From Rhyacophila brunnea (Eukaryota > Arthropoda > Insecta > Trichoptera > Rhyacophilidae), in the NCBI GenBank assembly GCA_022495005.1, contig JAGYXB010000184.1:1-64000 (forward strand): DNA of 64,000 nucleotides. Direction: 5' to 3'. Both the position numbers and the translations under genes were made by a program. The notes under the pieces are model-generated. The model was not told where the DNA came from, searched no databases, and saw only the letters and a list, made by a program, of their open reading frames with translations. Shown here piece after piece: positions 1 to 10,496 of this stretch. Each line of letters begins with the position of its first letter. The stretch's first letter is position 1.

Positions 1-36
1 TCTGTCAATACAAACCTCCACTATATCGGACATAGG
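1..36 (+). repeat. SINE tail, cut by the window edge
   Basis: The first bases match the 3' tail of the tRNA-headed SINE seen complete at 2531-2777, where the phrase 'aatacaaacctct' precedes 'actctgtgg'. Only the last few dozen bases are in the window. Confidence 0.5.
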
Positions 37-507
37 TCTGGGGGGGTGGGGAAATATACATAAAACATCAACCTGAGATACTTAAAACGACTCTTGTTGA
101 ATATTATGTAGAGGCATCTACAAAAAACATCCAATTAGAAATTAACTCATGTTATATCTTCAGTACCTACATCGATCGAATCTTATTGAAATCAACATTT
201 TAAATAAATTTAATCTTGACCCATAGAACAGTATTTGAATATTTTTGGAGTTATGTCACCATTCTTTTAAAAGATCATGGGTAGTAATTGTATATTTTTT
301 GTCCATAGACAATGCGTATTTCTCTCAGTATGCTTACCATAAATTGTGAAAATTATCAATAAATGATAATAAAAGCAATTACTGTTACAACAAGCAACCA
401 TTTTATTAATATTGCCGCTTTTTTAATTACCATCCCTGCAGTTAAAATGCTTTCTGACATTTTTATTGTACCTATTACAAAATTTTATATTCGCAAATGT
501 TTATAGA

Positions 508-701
508 CTATATGACGATCGGGCACATATATGCTAAGAGCGTTTTAGTGTCTATGATCAAATCTATGCCATTCCGATATTTATACATACATATTGTATG
601 ACAGCTATGACATCGTATTTACACTCTGTGACACCCTGTGACACAGGACGCCAACATAAGAAACGGGTTTTTCGACATATATATGACCGATCGTCATAGA
701 G
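508..701. mobile_element. Short inverted-repeat element (MITE)
   Basis: The left end CTATATGACGATCGG (508-522) is repeated inverted at the right end (ccgatcgtcatagag, 687-701), and the match extends inward through CATATATATG. Total length is about 194 bp with no coding capacity. Flanking duplications are ambiguous, so the superfamily is not assigned. Confidence 0.6.
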
Positions 702-1028
702 TGTATTTGAAGCATAATCGAAATTTTTTATTCACTCAGGTATGTCGAAATTTTCTTTCAGGATTTTGCTTATTTTTAAATTACAATATTTTTAATTAAC
801 TATTGATTGTTCACTACATGCAACGTAATTTGAAGACAATACAGCACCCTTTCGCTAAAAAAAACACTATTGCTTTTAGGCCGTGTTTATATTATCTACT
901 GTTATAATATGTTCAAATAACAAAAAAAAATGTGTAATGAATGACAATAAATAAATAATAACGTACAAAATTTAACACTAAAGTTCTAGATAGATAACAA
1001 GAAAAATGAAATTTGGTAAAAAATAACT

Positions 1029-1750
1029 AAATATATATAATTTGAAAACACTTTGAACCTGTGTCTCTCGGAAATAGCGCCCACGCACATCGATCACAAT
1101 GCTATTGGCATGTTATCTAATTTCGAAAAATTTTTATCTAATGGCTCTTACAATACTCTCTGAAGCACTTTCTAAATTGAGTTACTATTGGCAATCGGCT
1201 TTTGTATTTTAAATCAAAGTTGTCAATTTATTTAGAAAGCGCTTCAGAGAGTATTTTAAGAGGTATTAGTTAAAATTTGTTGCAATTAGATAACGTCTCT
1301 GTTCTGGCAGAACACACTAACTGGAGAATACTAGTTTTGAGTAATTTGACTTTGAAGTTGTTACAATGTTTGAAATGGTCTATCATGTGAGTTTATTAAG
1401 TAATCGTAAAAAGGATGACTTTAAAATAAAGACTGTTTATTTATTAAAAAGGTTTTCAGACGGTAAAGTTTGAAATAAGGAACATTTTGGTATAACTAAC
1501 TCAATGTCATTTTTTCGAATTAGTGTCTTCTGCCAGAGCAGTGACGATAAGATGTCTATAGCATTATGGTCAATGTGTGTGCGCACGAATCCCGAGAGAC
1601 GCAGGCTCGATTCCTGCTGGGTGTCGTATTTTTAAAAAATCTATTGGTTATATATTTTCTCAGAAGTGTTTTCAAATTATGTAGGTATATTCAATAAAAA
1701 GAATGTTCCATTCTTAAATCTTGTGAATTATTCGTTGAATAAAAAAATAG
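1029..1750. repeat. Foldback repeat with tRNA-like arms (family D)
   Basis: The left arm (about 1029-1130) and right arm (about 1550-1690) are inverted copies. Both contain 'ataatttgaaaacact' and a tRNA-like segment. On the + strand the right arm reads as an A-box-like TAGCATTATGGTCAATG followed by a perfect T-arm-like GCAGG-loop-CCTGC around 1604-1620. The centre carries a second inverted pair ('tctctgaagc' and 'gcttcagaga'). MITE A is inserted between the centre and the right arm. The right end reads 'tgaattattcgttgaataaaa', with inverted counterparts in other copies at 38350 and 42850. Confidence 0.6.
1294..1546 (+). mobile_element. MITE family A, copy 1
   Basis: A 253-bp element with near-perfect terminal inverted repeats containing CTGTTCTGGCAGAA. 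It is flanked on both sides by ATAA (1290-1293 and 1547-1550), so a 4-bp target duplication is likely. It sits inside a family D foldback repeat. Copies 2 and 3 are at 9090 and 23258. Confidence 0.85.
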
Positions 1751-2307
1751 TCGAATAACTAAATGACTTGTCATTTAATTGGCTTCATTGACAGTGGATA
1801 TTCATGTTGTATAACAACTTCACACATTGTTCTGACATATATTTGCCAGAGCCGCACTGAACTAAAACATGCATAAAATAATTGTTTTATATTACATTAC
1901 AATAATTAACTGTCATTAATTACAATTAACACATCAAATAAAATTACAAATAACTCTGCCTACGTAAGTAATCTAATTAAAACATCACCACATTCTGCCA
2001 TCTCATTTTGTATTTACAACCAAGTATTATTAATTACATTACTATAATATGTACTTATCATAATAAGTGGTCCAATCTCATTGTTGCTTACATATTTATA
2101 ATAAACGAGAGTCAATACTTTGATCACCACTTATTACTAAACTCATCAAAATACACTATTGACCAGTGACATCACGTGAGAGAAGGGAGACTATGCTCTG
2201 CGTAAGGGCAGCAGTTATCCAAGGGGTGACACACCCGAGGAGGAATGAATCGATTTATAGAATTTACATAATAATATATCAAATTACATAATATATATAT
2301 ATATATA
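1751..2307. other. No gene recognised
   Basis: AT-rich sequence without a convincing ORF. It ends in an (AT)n run at about 2290-2310, into whose edge the next element inserted. Confidence 0.5.
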
Positions 2308-2315
2308 TATCATAG

Positions 2316-3129
2316 CAGTGGCGAACAGGATGGCTGTTAAGATCCACCATAAATAGTGCACACTAAACTTTGTCAGTCATACGTATTCGTTTTCATTGAC
2401 ATAATACGACAATTTACAGATGGTGATGGTTAGTTTTGAAAATTATTCAATTAAGCCCTGCGAAACCAAGCCATACTAGATAATAGTAAAAAAATACTCA
2501 TCTATCTTTAAAATATCTAAAATTATGCAAATTAAATCATCCACGGCTTAAGCGTTGGACTATCACGCCGTGGGTCCCAGGTTCGAATCCTGGGTTTGGC
2601 AAGTACACATATTGTTTTTCAATTTGTGTGTGAGTCAGGGTATGGACCTAATAGGTTGAGCAAGTGGCTAACATCCATTTCTCGTAAAAAAAAAAACAAA
2701 ATCTGTTAATACAAACCTCTACTCTGTGGAGGTCCATATGATCCTATTAGGATCGGACATGATCGGAAAAAATCATACATAACTTTGGATATTTTATAGA
2801 TAGAATAATATTTTTTATCTGCTATAGTTTGGTTTAGGGAGGGCATAATGAAATTTAAAAAAAAAAATGAACCAACAATATGTGTAATATGTATTCTTAA
2901 TCCAACGAAAACAAAAAGTATGAATGAAAAGTGTACACAATTTTGTCGAAGTCAAAGTATTCCAAAACTATTATGGTTTGGTTTAGGCAGGGTTCAATAG
3001 ATTTTTAAAAACTAACCAATGCCACCTGTAAATTATTGTATCGATAAAAACAAATATGTATGACTAACAATGTTTAATGTGCACTATTTATAGCGGATTT
3101 TAACACCCTACCTCCACCTTTCGCTACTG
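2316..3129. mobile_element. hAT-type foldback element (family H, copy 1)
   Basis: The left end CAGTGGCGAACAGG pairs with the inverted right end cgctactg. The repeat arms are long, sharing 'ataaatagtgcaca' and 'gtcagtcatacgtatt' in inverted form. A perfect 8-bp duplication TATCATAG flanks it (2308-2315 and 3130-3137), the hallmark of hAT insertion. There is no transposase. The right half holds two near-tandem units of about 140 bp starting 'tttggtttagg' (about 2828 and 2978). A SINE is nested inside at 2531-2777. Confidence 0.88.
2531..2777 (+). mobile_element. tRNA-headed SINE, nested in hAT element
   Basis: The head carries a B-box GGTTCGAATCC at 2581-2591 and, read with the 34588 copy, an A-box-like TGGTCGCACGGCTTAAGC, resembling class II (Ser/Leu) tRNAs. 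A non-tRNA body follows ('gagtcagggtatggacc'), then an A-rich patch and a tail 'ggaggtccatatgatcc'. RNA polymerase III would transcribe it from the internal boxes. There is no ORF; movement would depend on a LINE reverse transcriptase. Confidence 0.8.
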
Positions 3130-3514
3130 TATCATAGGTACATGTTTTGATTAAATAACTAATTCAGTCTGCTGGTTGAGCATCTCTGATTTTTAAATAA
3201 TTTTCTGTGCAAAACAGCAGTGTCCTAAATAGAATTAAAATATAAATAACGCATGTAGTAATTTTGAAATGAAGCAATACAATAACAAAGTCTATTTGTT
3301 TTGGTAAAAAAAATGGACTACTCCGGTAATGCATAGGTTATATAAACAAAGCAACAGACTTCAAACCAACATGCGAGCCACCACTGACTCTAAGACTGCC
3401 TATAGAAGAAGAAAAATAATGAACGTGTTACTAATACAACCATACATAATATTATAAGTGATTTGATTCGAAAATCGAACTGCTTTCAAAATTCCTAATA
3501 TGGAATGCATATAA

Positions 3515-3685
3515 TGGCCAGATAACGAACACATCACCATAACGTCACGTACGGTCATGCTAAGATAAAGATAGAAACATTGAGATAGAGCTAGTAATTC
3601 GCTACCTCTACGTCATCATTTCTATCTCTATCTCAGCGTGACAGCCCGTGAGAGTCCGTGACATGATAGTAATGTATTCGGGCCA
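3515..3685. mobile_element. MITE with 3-bp TAA duplication
   Basis: A 171-bp hairpin-forming element. The inner arms are 'tcatgctaagataaagataga' against the inverted 'tctatctctatctcagcgtga', and the outer ends are TGGCC/GGCCA. TAA flanks both sides (3512-3514, 3686-3688), which would fit a PIF/Harbinger-type insertion. Confidence 0.6.
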
Positions 3686-4453
3686 TAAGACTCCTCCTAT
3701 CTAGAGTCCAAATCTTTTGGTATAAACATATAAACACACACTAACATATTTATTTACACTGCAAAAGTATTACAACCACATTGCATCTCACTCTATTATG
3801 TATCTACTCATTTTAAAACTACAATAAAATGTGTAAATATAAATCAACACACATCACACGAAATTCTCACATAAATTTGTATTAAAACGGTGTTGTTATG
3901 TTACAATTTATTTACGTCTTTGTAAACATGCTGTTACAAGTAAATACGCAGTGGTGGCAAAATCTTGAACTACACTTTCACTTCATAGTAATTTTGACAG
4001 TTCGCATAGACGGTGGCGCCCTCGCCAACTGCAAAATATTTTTAACAGCTGTATGTTTATTGGTAGTACTATTGAAAGGACCAGATAATTACATTAAATA
4101 AATCTGACATGGCTTTAGAAGTACCTAATAGAAATTTTAATTATATTGTTCGAAATACACTATGTTCATAGATATAATGGCAGTTATCCGAGAATCACAG
4201 GGAGGCGTTCGGTTCTATCATGTCCCCGGAATGCAGCTGCTATTTTTGTGTTTCTAATTAAGGTGGAGTGTAATACATATTAGAGACAACTAGTATCAGA
4301 ATTACGAATTATATATTATCTTTGACGCATCATAAATTCTGCCATTTTGATTTTCTGGTGCTGTTCAATAGTGTTACTTGTCATTTTTATTTATGTTATT
4401 ATATTTTGATAATTATTACATCAATTCAATTAATGTGTCTGTTAAAACTAAAG
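3686..4453. other. No gene recognised; probably intron of the channel-like gene
   Basis: AT-rich sequence with only short chance ORFs, for example 67 codons from 3898. It lies directly upstream of the GC-rich coding exon and most likely belongs to the preceding intron. Confidence 0.4.
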
Positions 4454-5094
4454 CTCAATCCACGCCGCAAGCCGGAGGAGGTCGCCGCGCTGGAGTAAGA
4501 AGACAGTCCTCGGTCGGAGGGCCTCTGACAGACTGCCCACCTTCTCCTCCGGGTCTATCCCCGAGAGACATCCCCGAGCACGGTCTAAGCCTCCGGCCGT
4601 CGGACGCGGTCGGCCGGGGAGATATCAGAGTATATTACAACGCTGCTGCAGGAGGTTTGAGTCAGTCACGATCTCAGCCGCATTCAGTCAATACGCTTCA
4701 CAGACTGCATGCAGCCAGAGCGCGGTCTTCGGAAGACGGCGGTCATCTTGACTACATCTCCCGCCCACCTCACATAAGAAACTACTCAAAGAATCTGAAC
4801 TACGAGAGCGAGACTTCAAGAGGGGCTAGTCACACGGCGATACTTGTCCAAGATGTCTCTCCGCAGTATCAGAACGTAACCGCGAGTACTTGTCGGTGCG
4901 GTGCTGACTGCGTAGCGGGGATAATCGAACGCCTGGATGAGGTCACCATCAGGTTAGGGTCTCTGGAGAAAGGTCTGGCTACAGATGTCAAGAGGATTCT
5001 AGCGCTCCTGGAGAAAACGAGTCCGATTGCGTCTTCGGAGACGGAATTCGTTACAACGTCCAGTTCCATTGTTGTTCCGGCTGAGGGAGACGTG
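4454..5094 (+). CDS. Penultimate exon, Erg/KCNH-like K+ channel C-terminal tail
   Basis: The reading frame is open from 4378, but real coding character (GC-rich, balanced codons) begins near 4454. Acceptor AGs lie before 4454 and before 4472, and both give the same phase. The exon ends at 5094 on a codon boundary followed by the donor GTAAGT. The tail is low-complexity (Ser, Pro, Arg, Gly rich). Near the end, at 4921-5016, is a 32-residue amphipathic segment with heptad-like Leu/Ile spacing containing IIERLDEVTIRLGSLEK. It resembles the C-terminal coiled coil of Erg-type voltage-gated potassium channels (vertebrate KCNH2, insect seizure), which helps tetramers assemble at the plasma membrane. 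A Cys pair (CRCGADC) precedes it. The channel core and cyclic-nucleotide-binding-like domain are not in the window. Exon status is strong; the family call rests mainly on the coiled coil and is moderate. Confidence 0.75.
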
Positions 5095-5678
5095 GTAAGT
5101 AAAGTCATTTCTTCAATCTTAATTATTTATCTTAAGCCTAGTATAGACTTCCATACACCTACAAATATGACACATTATATATTCAAAACGTTCATGACAT
5201 GACATAAAAATAAATGTTAACAATATTGAAATAAAAATACAGGGTAATAATTATGACTACATAATAAAATAAAAGTTTATGGAAGTACACTGAGTGAATT
5301 AGGTTGATAGACCCTATCTTAAAAACTAATAAAATAGCATCCACCTAAGCTCATCCTCACATAAGTGGAATATATCAATATCCGAAGCGATTTGATTGAA
5401 CATAGTTATTGCCCTCCCAATTGGCATTACCATTTACTATTACGATTTAGTTTTAAATAACAAAACAGCTATGGCTATTTACCATATTATATAATTTTTT
5501 TGTCATAAAATTAAGCATTCAAGAGTCAAATAAAATGAATAAATGTTTTAGTTTTTTAATCATGCTTGGAAGATATACACGTTTTCATCAAGAAAGCAAA
5601 AAGAACGAGCAGGTCAAGTCGCCTTTATGATAAATTTACTAAATAAAAAATAAAACTAGCGTCCGTTGATTATTTCAG
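5095..5678 (+). other. Intron with GTAAGT donor and TTTCAG acceptor
   Basis: A 584-bp AT-rich intron between the two coding exons. The donor GTAAGT is at 5095-5100 and the acceptor tatttcag ends at 5678. Phase 0 on both sides keeps the frame, and the sharp base-composition change at each border supports the splice sites. Confidence 0.75.
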
Positions 5679-5798
5679 TTTCCAAATAAGGGGGCCCGCA
5701 CGTGTTCCGTGCAGAGATCCGCCAGCGAGCCCCCTCCACCGGCGACCGCTGCCCCTGCCCTGCCGCCCCCTCCACACAGCCGCTCCTTCCACAGATAG
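5679..5798 (+). CDS. Terminal coding exon of the same channel-like gene
   Basis: It begins right after the acceptor at 5678 and continues in phase 0 from the exon ending at 5094. It encodes 39 residues and a TAG stop at 5796-5798. The peptide is basic and proline-rich (RSASEPPPP, PALPPPP) and ends SRSFHR. RSASEP is a plausible kinase-site context, but that is inference. Composition is strongly GC-rich against its AT-rich surroundings. It is too short for homology by eye; the link to the upstream exon rests on phase, strand and composition. Confidence 0.7.
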   Translation, partial: FPNKGARTCSVQRSASEPPPPATAAPALPPPPHSRSFHR

Positions 5799-6430
5799 TG
5801 GCGTGCGGTGCCCAACATGCACATCACGCACCACCACTCTGCTTGAACAACCATCGTGACCATCGCTCGGCGGTGAATTACACAGTCGTGCAAGCCGCAT
5901 TCGAATATAAATGTTACAAAAGAATGTTTTAGAATACAGTTTGTGACATTCGCATAACTTTGTTACAAAAATGTTAAATACTGCTATAGTAATTTGTTAC
6001 CAAAATTATTATTATTATACGTTAACACTGCAAGAATTTGTTACGAAAATGTTTTAAAGTATCTATAACGCTACGAGAGATTGTTACAAAAATGAGACAC
6101 GTGTAACATCACGAAAGTTTTGACGTAACAATGGAATAATTTGTTACAAATACAACGTTGTAATACATCTGTAATGCTGAGAGAGTTTGTTACAGAAATG
6201 TTACCTCGAGTTGACTGAATTTCAACCGCTTTTTTTGATCAAATTGCAGAACATACTGGTAAATAATATCTCTCTATTTCAAGCTTGTAACATAACACGG
6301 ATTAGTTACAAAACTGAAATCTGAAAATGTTATTAGGTAGATCCTAGTGAAATGTTTGTGATTTGTTACAAAGTGTTATGAGATTAATATTATATTTAAT
6401 GAGTTTTTTTTTTACAAAAATGTTGTGAAT
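5799..6430 (+). promoter_or_regulatory. Presumed 3' UTR with TGTTACAAAAATG-type motif array
   Basis: Downstream of the stop codon, variants of TGTTACAAAAATG occur near 5912, 5961, 5995, 6039, 6082, 6142, 6188, 6304, 6364 and 6410, all in the same orientation and spaced roughly 30-120 bp apart. The sequence between them is not conserved, so this is not a simple satellite. No clear AATAAA was found near the gene end. The array may be UTR or immediate downstream DNA; its function is unknown. Confidence 0.5.
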
Positions 6431-8660
6431 TGGGTGCCCAAAAGCACATAAAATATTATGCCACGTGCCGATAACGCCACAAACTTGTTTCGGTTGTATT
6501 TAGTTTAGTTATATTATTAATTATTGTTAGTTGTATTTGTGTCGCCGTACCATAAGAATTTTGTTGTATTTTCGTAATTATTAACCAATTCCATGCCTTC
6601 AGTGATTGACAGGCCGCACATGCAAATTCCGTGAGTTATCTCGTCCGATTTTAAACTCAAATTACTAGCCACTGCCGATTGATTTGCATAATCTAAAAAA
6701 TTAAACACACAGTGAGATCTGTTTGAATAATTATGAAATACTAAGTCACAAATTATTGATATCACAGCATTTGTAGTAAGAGCTACGCTCTGCATTCATT
6801 GTGCGTCATTAAAAATCTGCGGCCTGTCAGATACTGCCATAGTAATAATGTGAGGAATAGAAAAGATTAAGAAGTTCGTCTCAAAACAACATTATTATTT
6901 CAAAAACTTTCAACTCCAAGCTAAATAAGATTTAACGTTCAAAATGAATTTATTCAAATTCTATGGAGATGACGTAGTTTGAAAATACAATAAATATAAT
7001 AATTTTATACTCAAATATAAAGAAATTCAGAGCTTTAATGTATTCTGGTCTTCAAATATTATTATAATTTTATTTTTGTTACTTATATTAAAATATTTTT
7101 TATTTATCGTCTTATGTTATAATAGAAACTATGTTTATTTGTTTTTTATGAATCGTTTAGTTGTAATAATATTATTAGGTTGATAATCGTATTGGAACGG
7201 ATATTATTTTTTGAATTTACATTTAATAATCTTGTGTTTATAAGTAATTTTGTTGTTTGCTTTAAAGACATTTTATCGCAACGGCATTTGATGGCCGGCA
7301 ATATATTTCGCCACCTCAATACTACAACTAGACAACTCGAATTTAGTCATTGTTGGGAAAAGTCAGTTTAAACTTTACTTGATTTAACATAATAAATCTA
7401 GGCTATAATTATTATTCAAAATAAAAATAGAAAAATGCTTGTCTAATTGGGAACAATTAAATAATGTTCAATTGTATGAAAAAATATTGTAGATATATTA
7501 TTTTATTTATTTAATGCATTTAAGGTTTTGAATTTATCTAATATTTTCAAAAACAAAATTAATACAGTTCCCATTAACTTCTGACTTACCTAGTTTTATC
7601 ATTTTGTAGACAAGGAAATGTAAAATCATATTCAATAGCTATCTCAAAAACGGTGAAAAGATGTAGTATTGAGGTGTCGATTTGTTTTATAGCTTTTTAA
7701 TTAAGTATTTTAGTTATAAAATAATCCAATATTCACGTATTGCAGTATTGCAAAATTATCGAGTAACATAACACCGTATTTACAAAAGGAAACTTTTATT
7801 GTAACACTGAGAAACTCTTTTGGTAACATTAAACGTTTTATGTAATAATTTATAACTTTTTGTCTAACATCATTAATTATTATGGAAGAGGCTGCAAGAA
7901 CTCTAAAAGTATCGACTGAAATTCACTTGTCACAGTGCGTTCGAAACGTGTGTAATTATAATAGTTTTTTAAAAAATAAAAAATGCTTAATATAACTATT
8001 ATAATACCAATAATTGGAAATATTAATGTAAATAAATTACGATACACAGTTTTTGTCAGTAATAAAAAACACGGCAGACTAAAAACTGCTGTAGGATAAT
8101 CCGTAATGTTGTAATTATCATTATTAACGAATGCGTTTTTATTATTATTATTATTAAAATCAATGGCATTACGTGGCAACACTGTTGATTTGGTATACAA
8201 TTAGTTATATGCCTGCCGTTTATCATACAATATTATCACAAATGGTTTATACTTTTAATGTATCAATCCAAATTTTAACTTCATTTAAACGAAACTATCA
8301 GTATCTACTTACCATAAGAGTATTTATATTCACTTACCGTGTCTTCAAACCCCATACAAACAAGATTTTTCCTTCAATGCTGTGCTGGTAACGTTCCAGG
8401 AAGACCTTTCCATGACGGGATCCAGTTTACAGGATCCCTAGTTCAACTTACTTAATATATTAATGCAATGGTGGATGGGCAAAAACAGATTAACTAAACT
8501 CTAACTTATTTCCCCTCGTGGAAACGAGTTCATGACAGATTATCTACTCAATTGAAAGTTGAATATACAATATTATTAAGAGAACATCTTTTTAAACATA
8601 TTATGTGGGTCTGATTGCCATTCTTCGATTCATTTTTCACACACTTCTTATTCTCATAAT
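6431..8660. other. No gene recognised
   Basis: AT-rich DNA. The longest open frames are 92 codons (6517-6795, minus) and 106 codons (7880-8200, minus). Neither shows a recognisable domain or splice context, and both are treated as chance. Confidence 0.5.
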
Positions 8661-8911
8661 TCGTGGGGTTGCTGCCAAAATTTGATAAGTTGATAATTTA
8701 GGTATTTAGAGTTAACAACGGATTGTATGTCTATATATAAAATAATATGTACGCTAGAAAAAAATCATAGTCAACCGATATATAGAACATGCGCATAAAG
8801 CACAAAGATATTAGCATTATGCCTGTTTTTAGAGAGCATGTCAAACTGCAAATTGCAATTACTCCATAACATGATTTCAAGACTTACCAACTTTTGGCAG
8901 TAACCCCACGA
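8661..8911. mobile_element. MITE family B, copy 1
   Basis: The terminal inverted repeats are tcgtggggttgctgcc at the left and its near-complement at the right (ggcagtaaccccacga). The match continues inward as CCAAAAgTTGgTAAGT, giving about 251 bp. The interior is shared with 14336, 20515 and 22795 ('gatatatagaacatgc', 'agcattatgcctg'). It is non-coding. Confidence 0.8.
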
Positions 8912-9451
8912 TTATTTGCTAATTCGAACTCCGTGACTTCCATAACTTCAATAATTTGAAAACAAGACCTCATTTACAGAATATTCAAAATAGTTATGTT
9001 AAATTTATAACGCATATTCAATTCATTCAGAGCTTCGCAATAATTATGTTGTATAATGTGAAGAGATATAGAGTAGAAGACTATAATATCGTCTCTGTTC
9101 TGGCAGAACACACTAACTGGAGAATACTAGTTTTGAGTAATTTGACTTTGAAGTTAAAATGTTTGAAATAATGGTCTATCATGTAAGTTTATTAAGTAAT
9201 CGTAAAAAGGATGACTTTAAAATAAAGACTGTTTATTTATTAAGAAGTTTTCCAGACGGTAAAGTTTGAAATAAGGAACATTTTGGTATAACTAACTCAA
9301 TATGTCATTTTTTCGAATTAGTGTCTTCTGCCAGAACAGTAATGATATGTTCTGCGTTGGAGCTGAATTGATGAATTAATTACCTACTGTACTCCATGAC
9401 ATGATTTCGAGACTTAACAAATTTTGGCAGTTTGCCACCCAACCCCACGAA
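8912..9451. repeat. Repeat J adjoining MITE B, carrying MITE A
   Basis: The sequence after MITE B (8912-9060 and 9349-9380) is shared with 20742-20962 ('ttcaataatttg', 'caatacctcatt', 'gagctgaattgatgaatta'). B and J may therefore be parts of one larger repeat. MITE A is inserted at 9090-9344. A B-like right end follows at about 9388-9447. Confidence 0.6.
9090..9344 (+). mobile_element. MITE family A, copy 2
   Basis: A 255-bp element nearly identical to the copies at 1294 and 23258. ATAT flanks both ends (9086-9089 and 9345-9348). The right terminal repeat is slightly eroded (cagtaatg instead of cagtgacg). Confidence 0.85.
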
Positions 9452-10312
9452 TTATGTAAAAAAATATACTTTGAGCAAAACGTTCATAAAAAGCGACAAA
9501 CACGGAATTGATTGATACTGACATGATATTACAATAGTTAGGCTACTTCAGTCTTCACATTGGAGGTACACTGCACCTTTATTATAATACTTGAAAATTT
9601 TTATCTCAAATCTAAGTGAACGAACCTTAAAGATTAGATCTACGATAGGCATGTAACAAATTGTAACCGTTAATATTCGTAACATAAAAAAGTTGTACCA
9701 AGTTGTTTTTACATTGAATGAATTAATATTGTAATAGCATAATATTTATGGTGATAAAAATGTGGCCTCGCAAAAAAATGATAATTGAAAAAAAATATTA
9801 AAATCGTAAATTAAAAATATTCGAAAAGCATTGCACCTATCTTTCACCCATCGTGTTGATTTGTCAACTTGAAATTATTATTCTTACCACATTTCTAAAC
9901 ATTAAAAATAATAAAAGAAAAATAAATTAAATATAAATAATAATAATGTATAGGTAATATAATTGCAACGGTATTCATTACGGTAATATTAAATAATATA
10001 GCTTTCATTATACACTTTTGTATATTATTATCATTCAATCGAAATCAAAAATGTGTCATTATTATTTTAAAAAGTATACATGTTTTACTATTTTATGGTT
10101 ACAAAAGATATTATAATTTCGAAAACTACTATTGTGCCACATTGAGAACAACCAAACAACACCGCTGACAGACCTGAATTGAACAGTGTAACCTAACGTA
10201 ACAAAATGTGAATTCCGCGTCTTGAATTTTATCAATAGATTTATTATTTAGAAAATTATTTTACTGTTATAGTCTTGTCTAATACTGATTTTGCCACACT
10301 ACGGCACCGTTA
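9452..10312. other. No gene recognised
   Basis: Strongly AT-rich sequence with no ORF of interest and no clear inverted repeats. Confidence 0.5.
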
Positions 10313-10496
10313 CGCTCTTTTCACACTATACGGTTTATGCACAGTTTTTTTCCATCACAACAACGTTTGTGGTTGAGTGTTGTGCTGTGACGTACAATTT
10401 AAAACCGTCTAATGTGAAAGCGTGCATTAGGTCACGTACACTATTGAACTACACCATTTCGGTTTTTAACCGTCACCGTGTAATGTGAAAAGGGCT
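10313..10496. mobile_element. MITE with 3-bp TTA duplication
   Basis: A 184-bp element. The left end CGCTCTTTTCACACTATACG matches the inverted right end (ccgtgtaatgtgaaaagggct). TTA flanks it (10310-10312 and 10497-10499), compatible with PIF/Harbinger-type insertion. The 65-codon ORF across it is a by-product. Confidence 0.7.

Noticed and set aside
2545..2600. Possible tRNA gene around the GGTTCGAATCC box
   Set aside because: The same sequence with the same non-tRNA body recurs at 23995-25059 and 34588-34825, so it is a SINE head.
4869..5108. 79-codon frame on the minus strand
   Set aside because: It is the antisense shadow of the GC-rich coding exon; the plus frame has splice sites and a coiled coil.
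5670..5932. Overlapping 72-76 codon frames on both strands
   Set aside because: They are shadows of the terminal coding exon; the phase-0 frame from 5679 explains the composition.
6517..6795. 92-codon minus-strand ORF
   Set aside because: Codon use is not implausible, but there is no domain, splice context or neighbour to support it.
7880..8200. 106-codon minus-strand ORF with a hydrophobic stretch
   Set aside because: AT-driven codons (runs of Asn, Ile, Phe) and no recognisable family.
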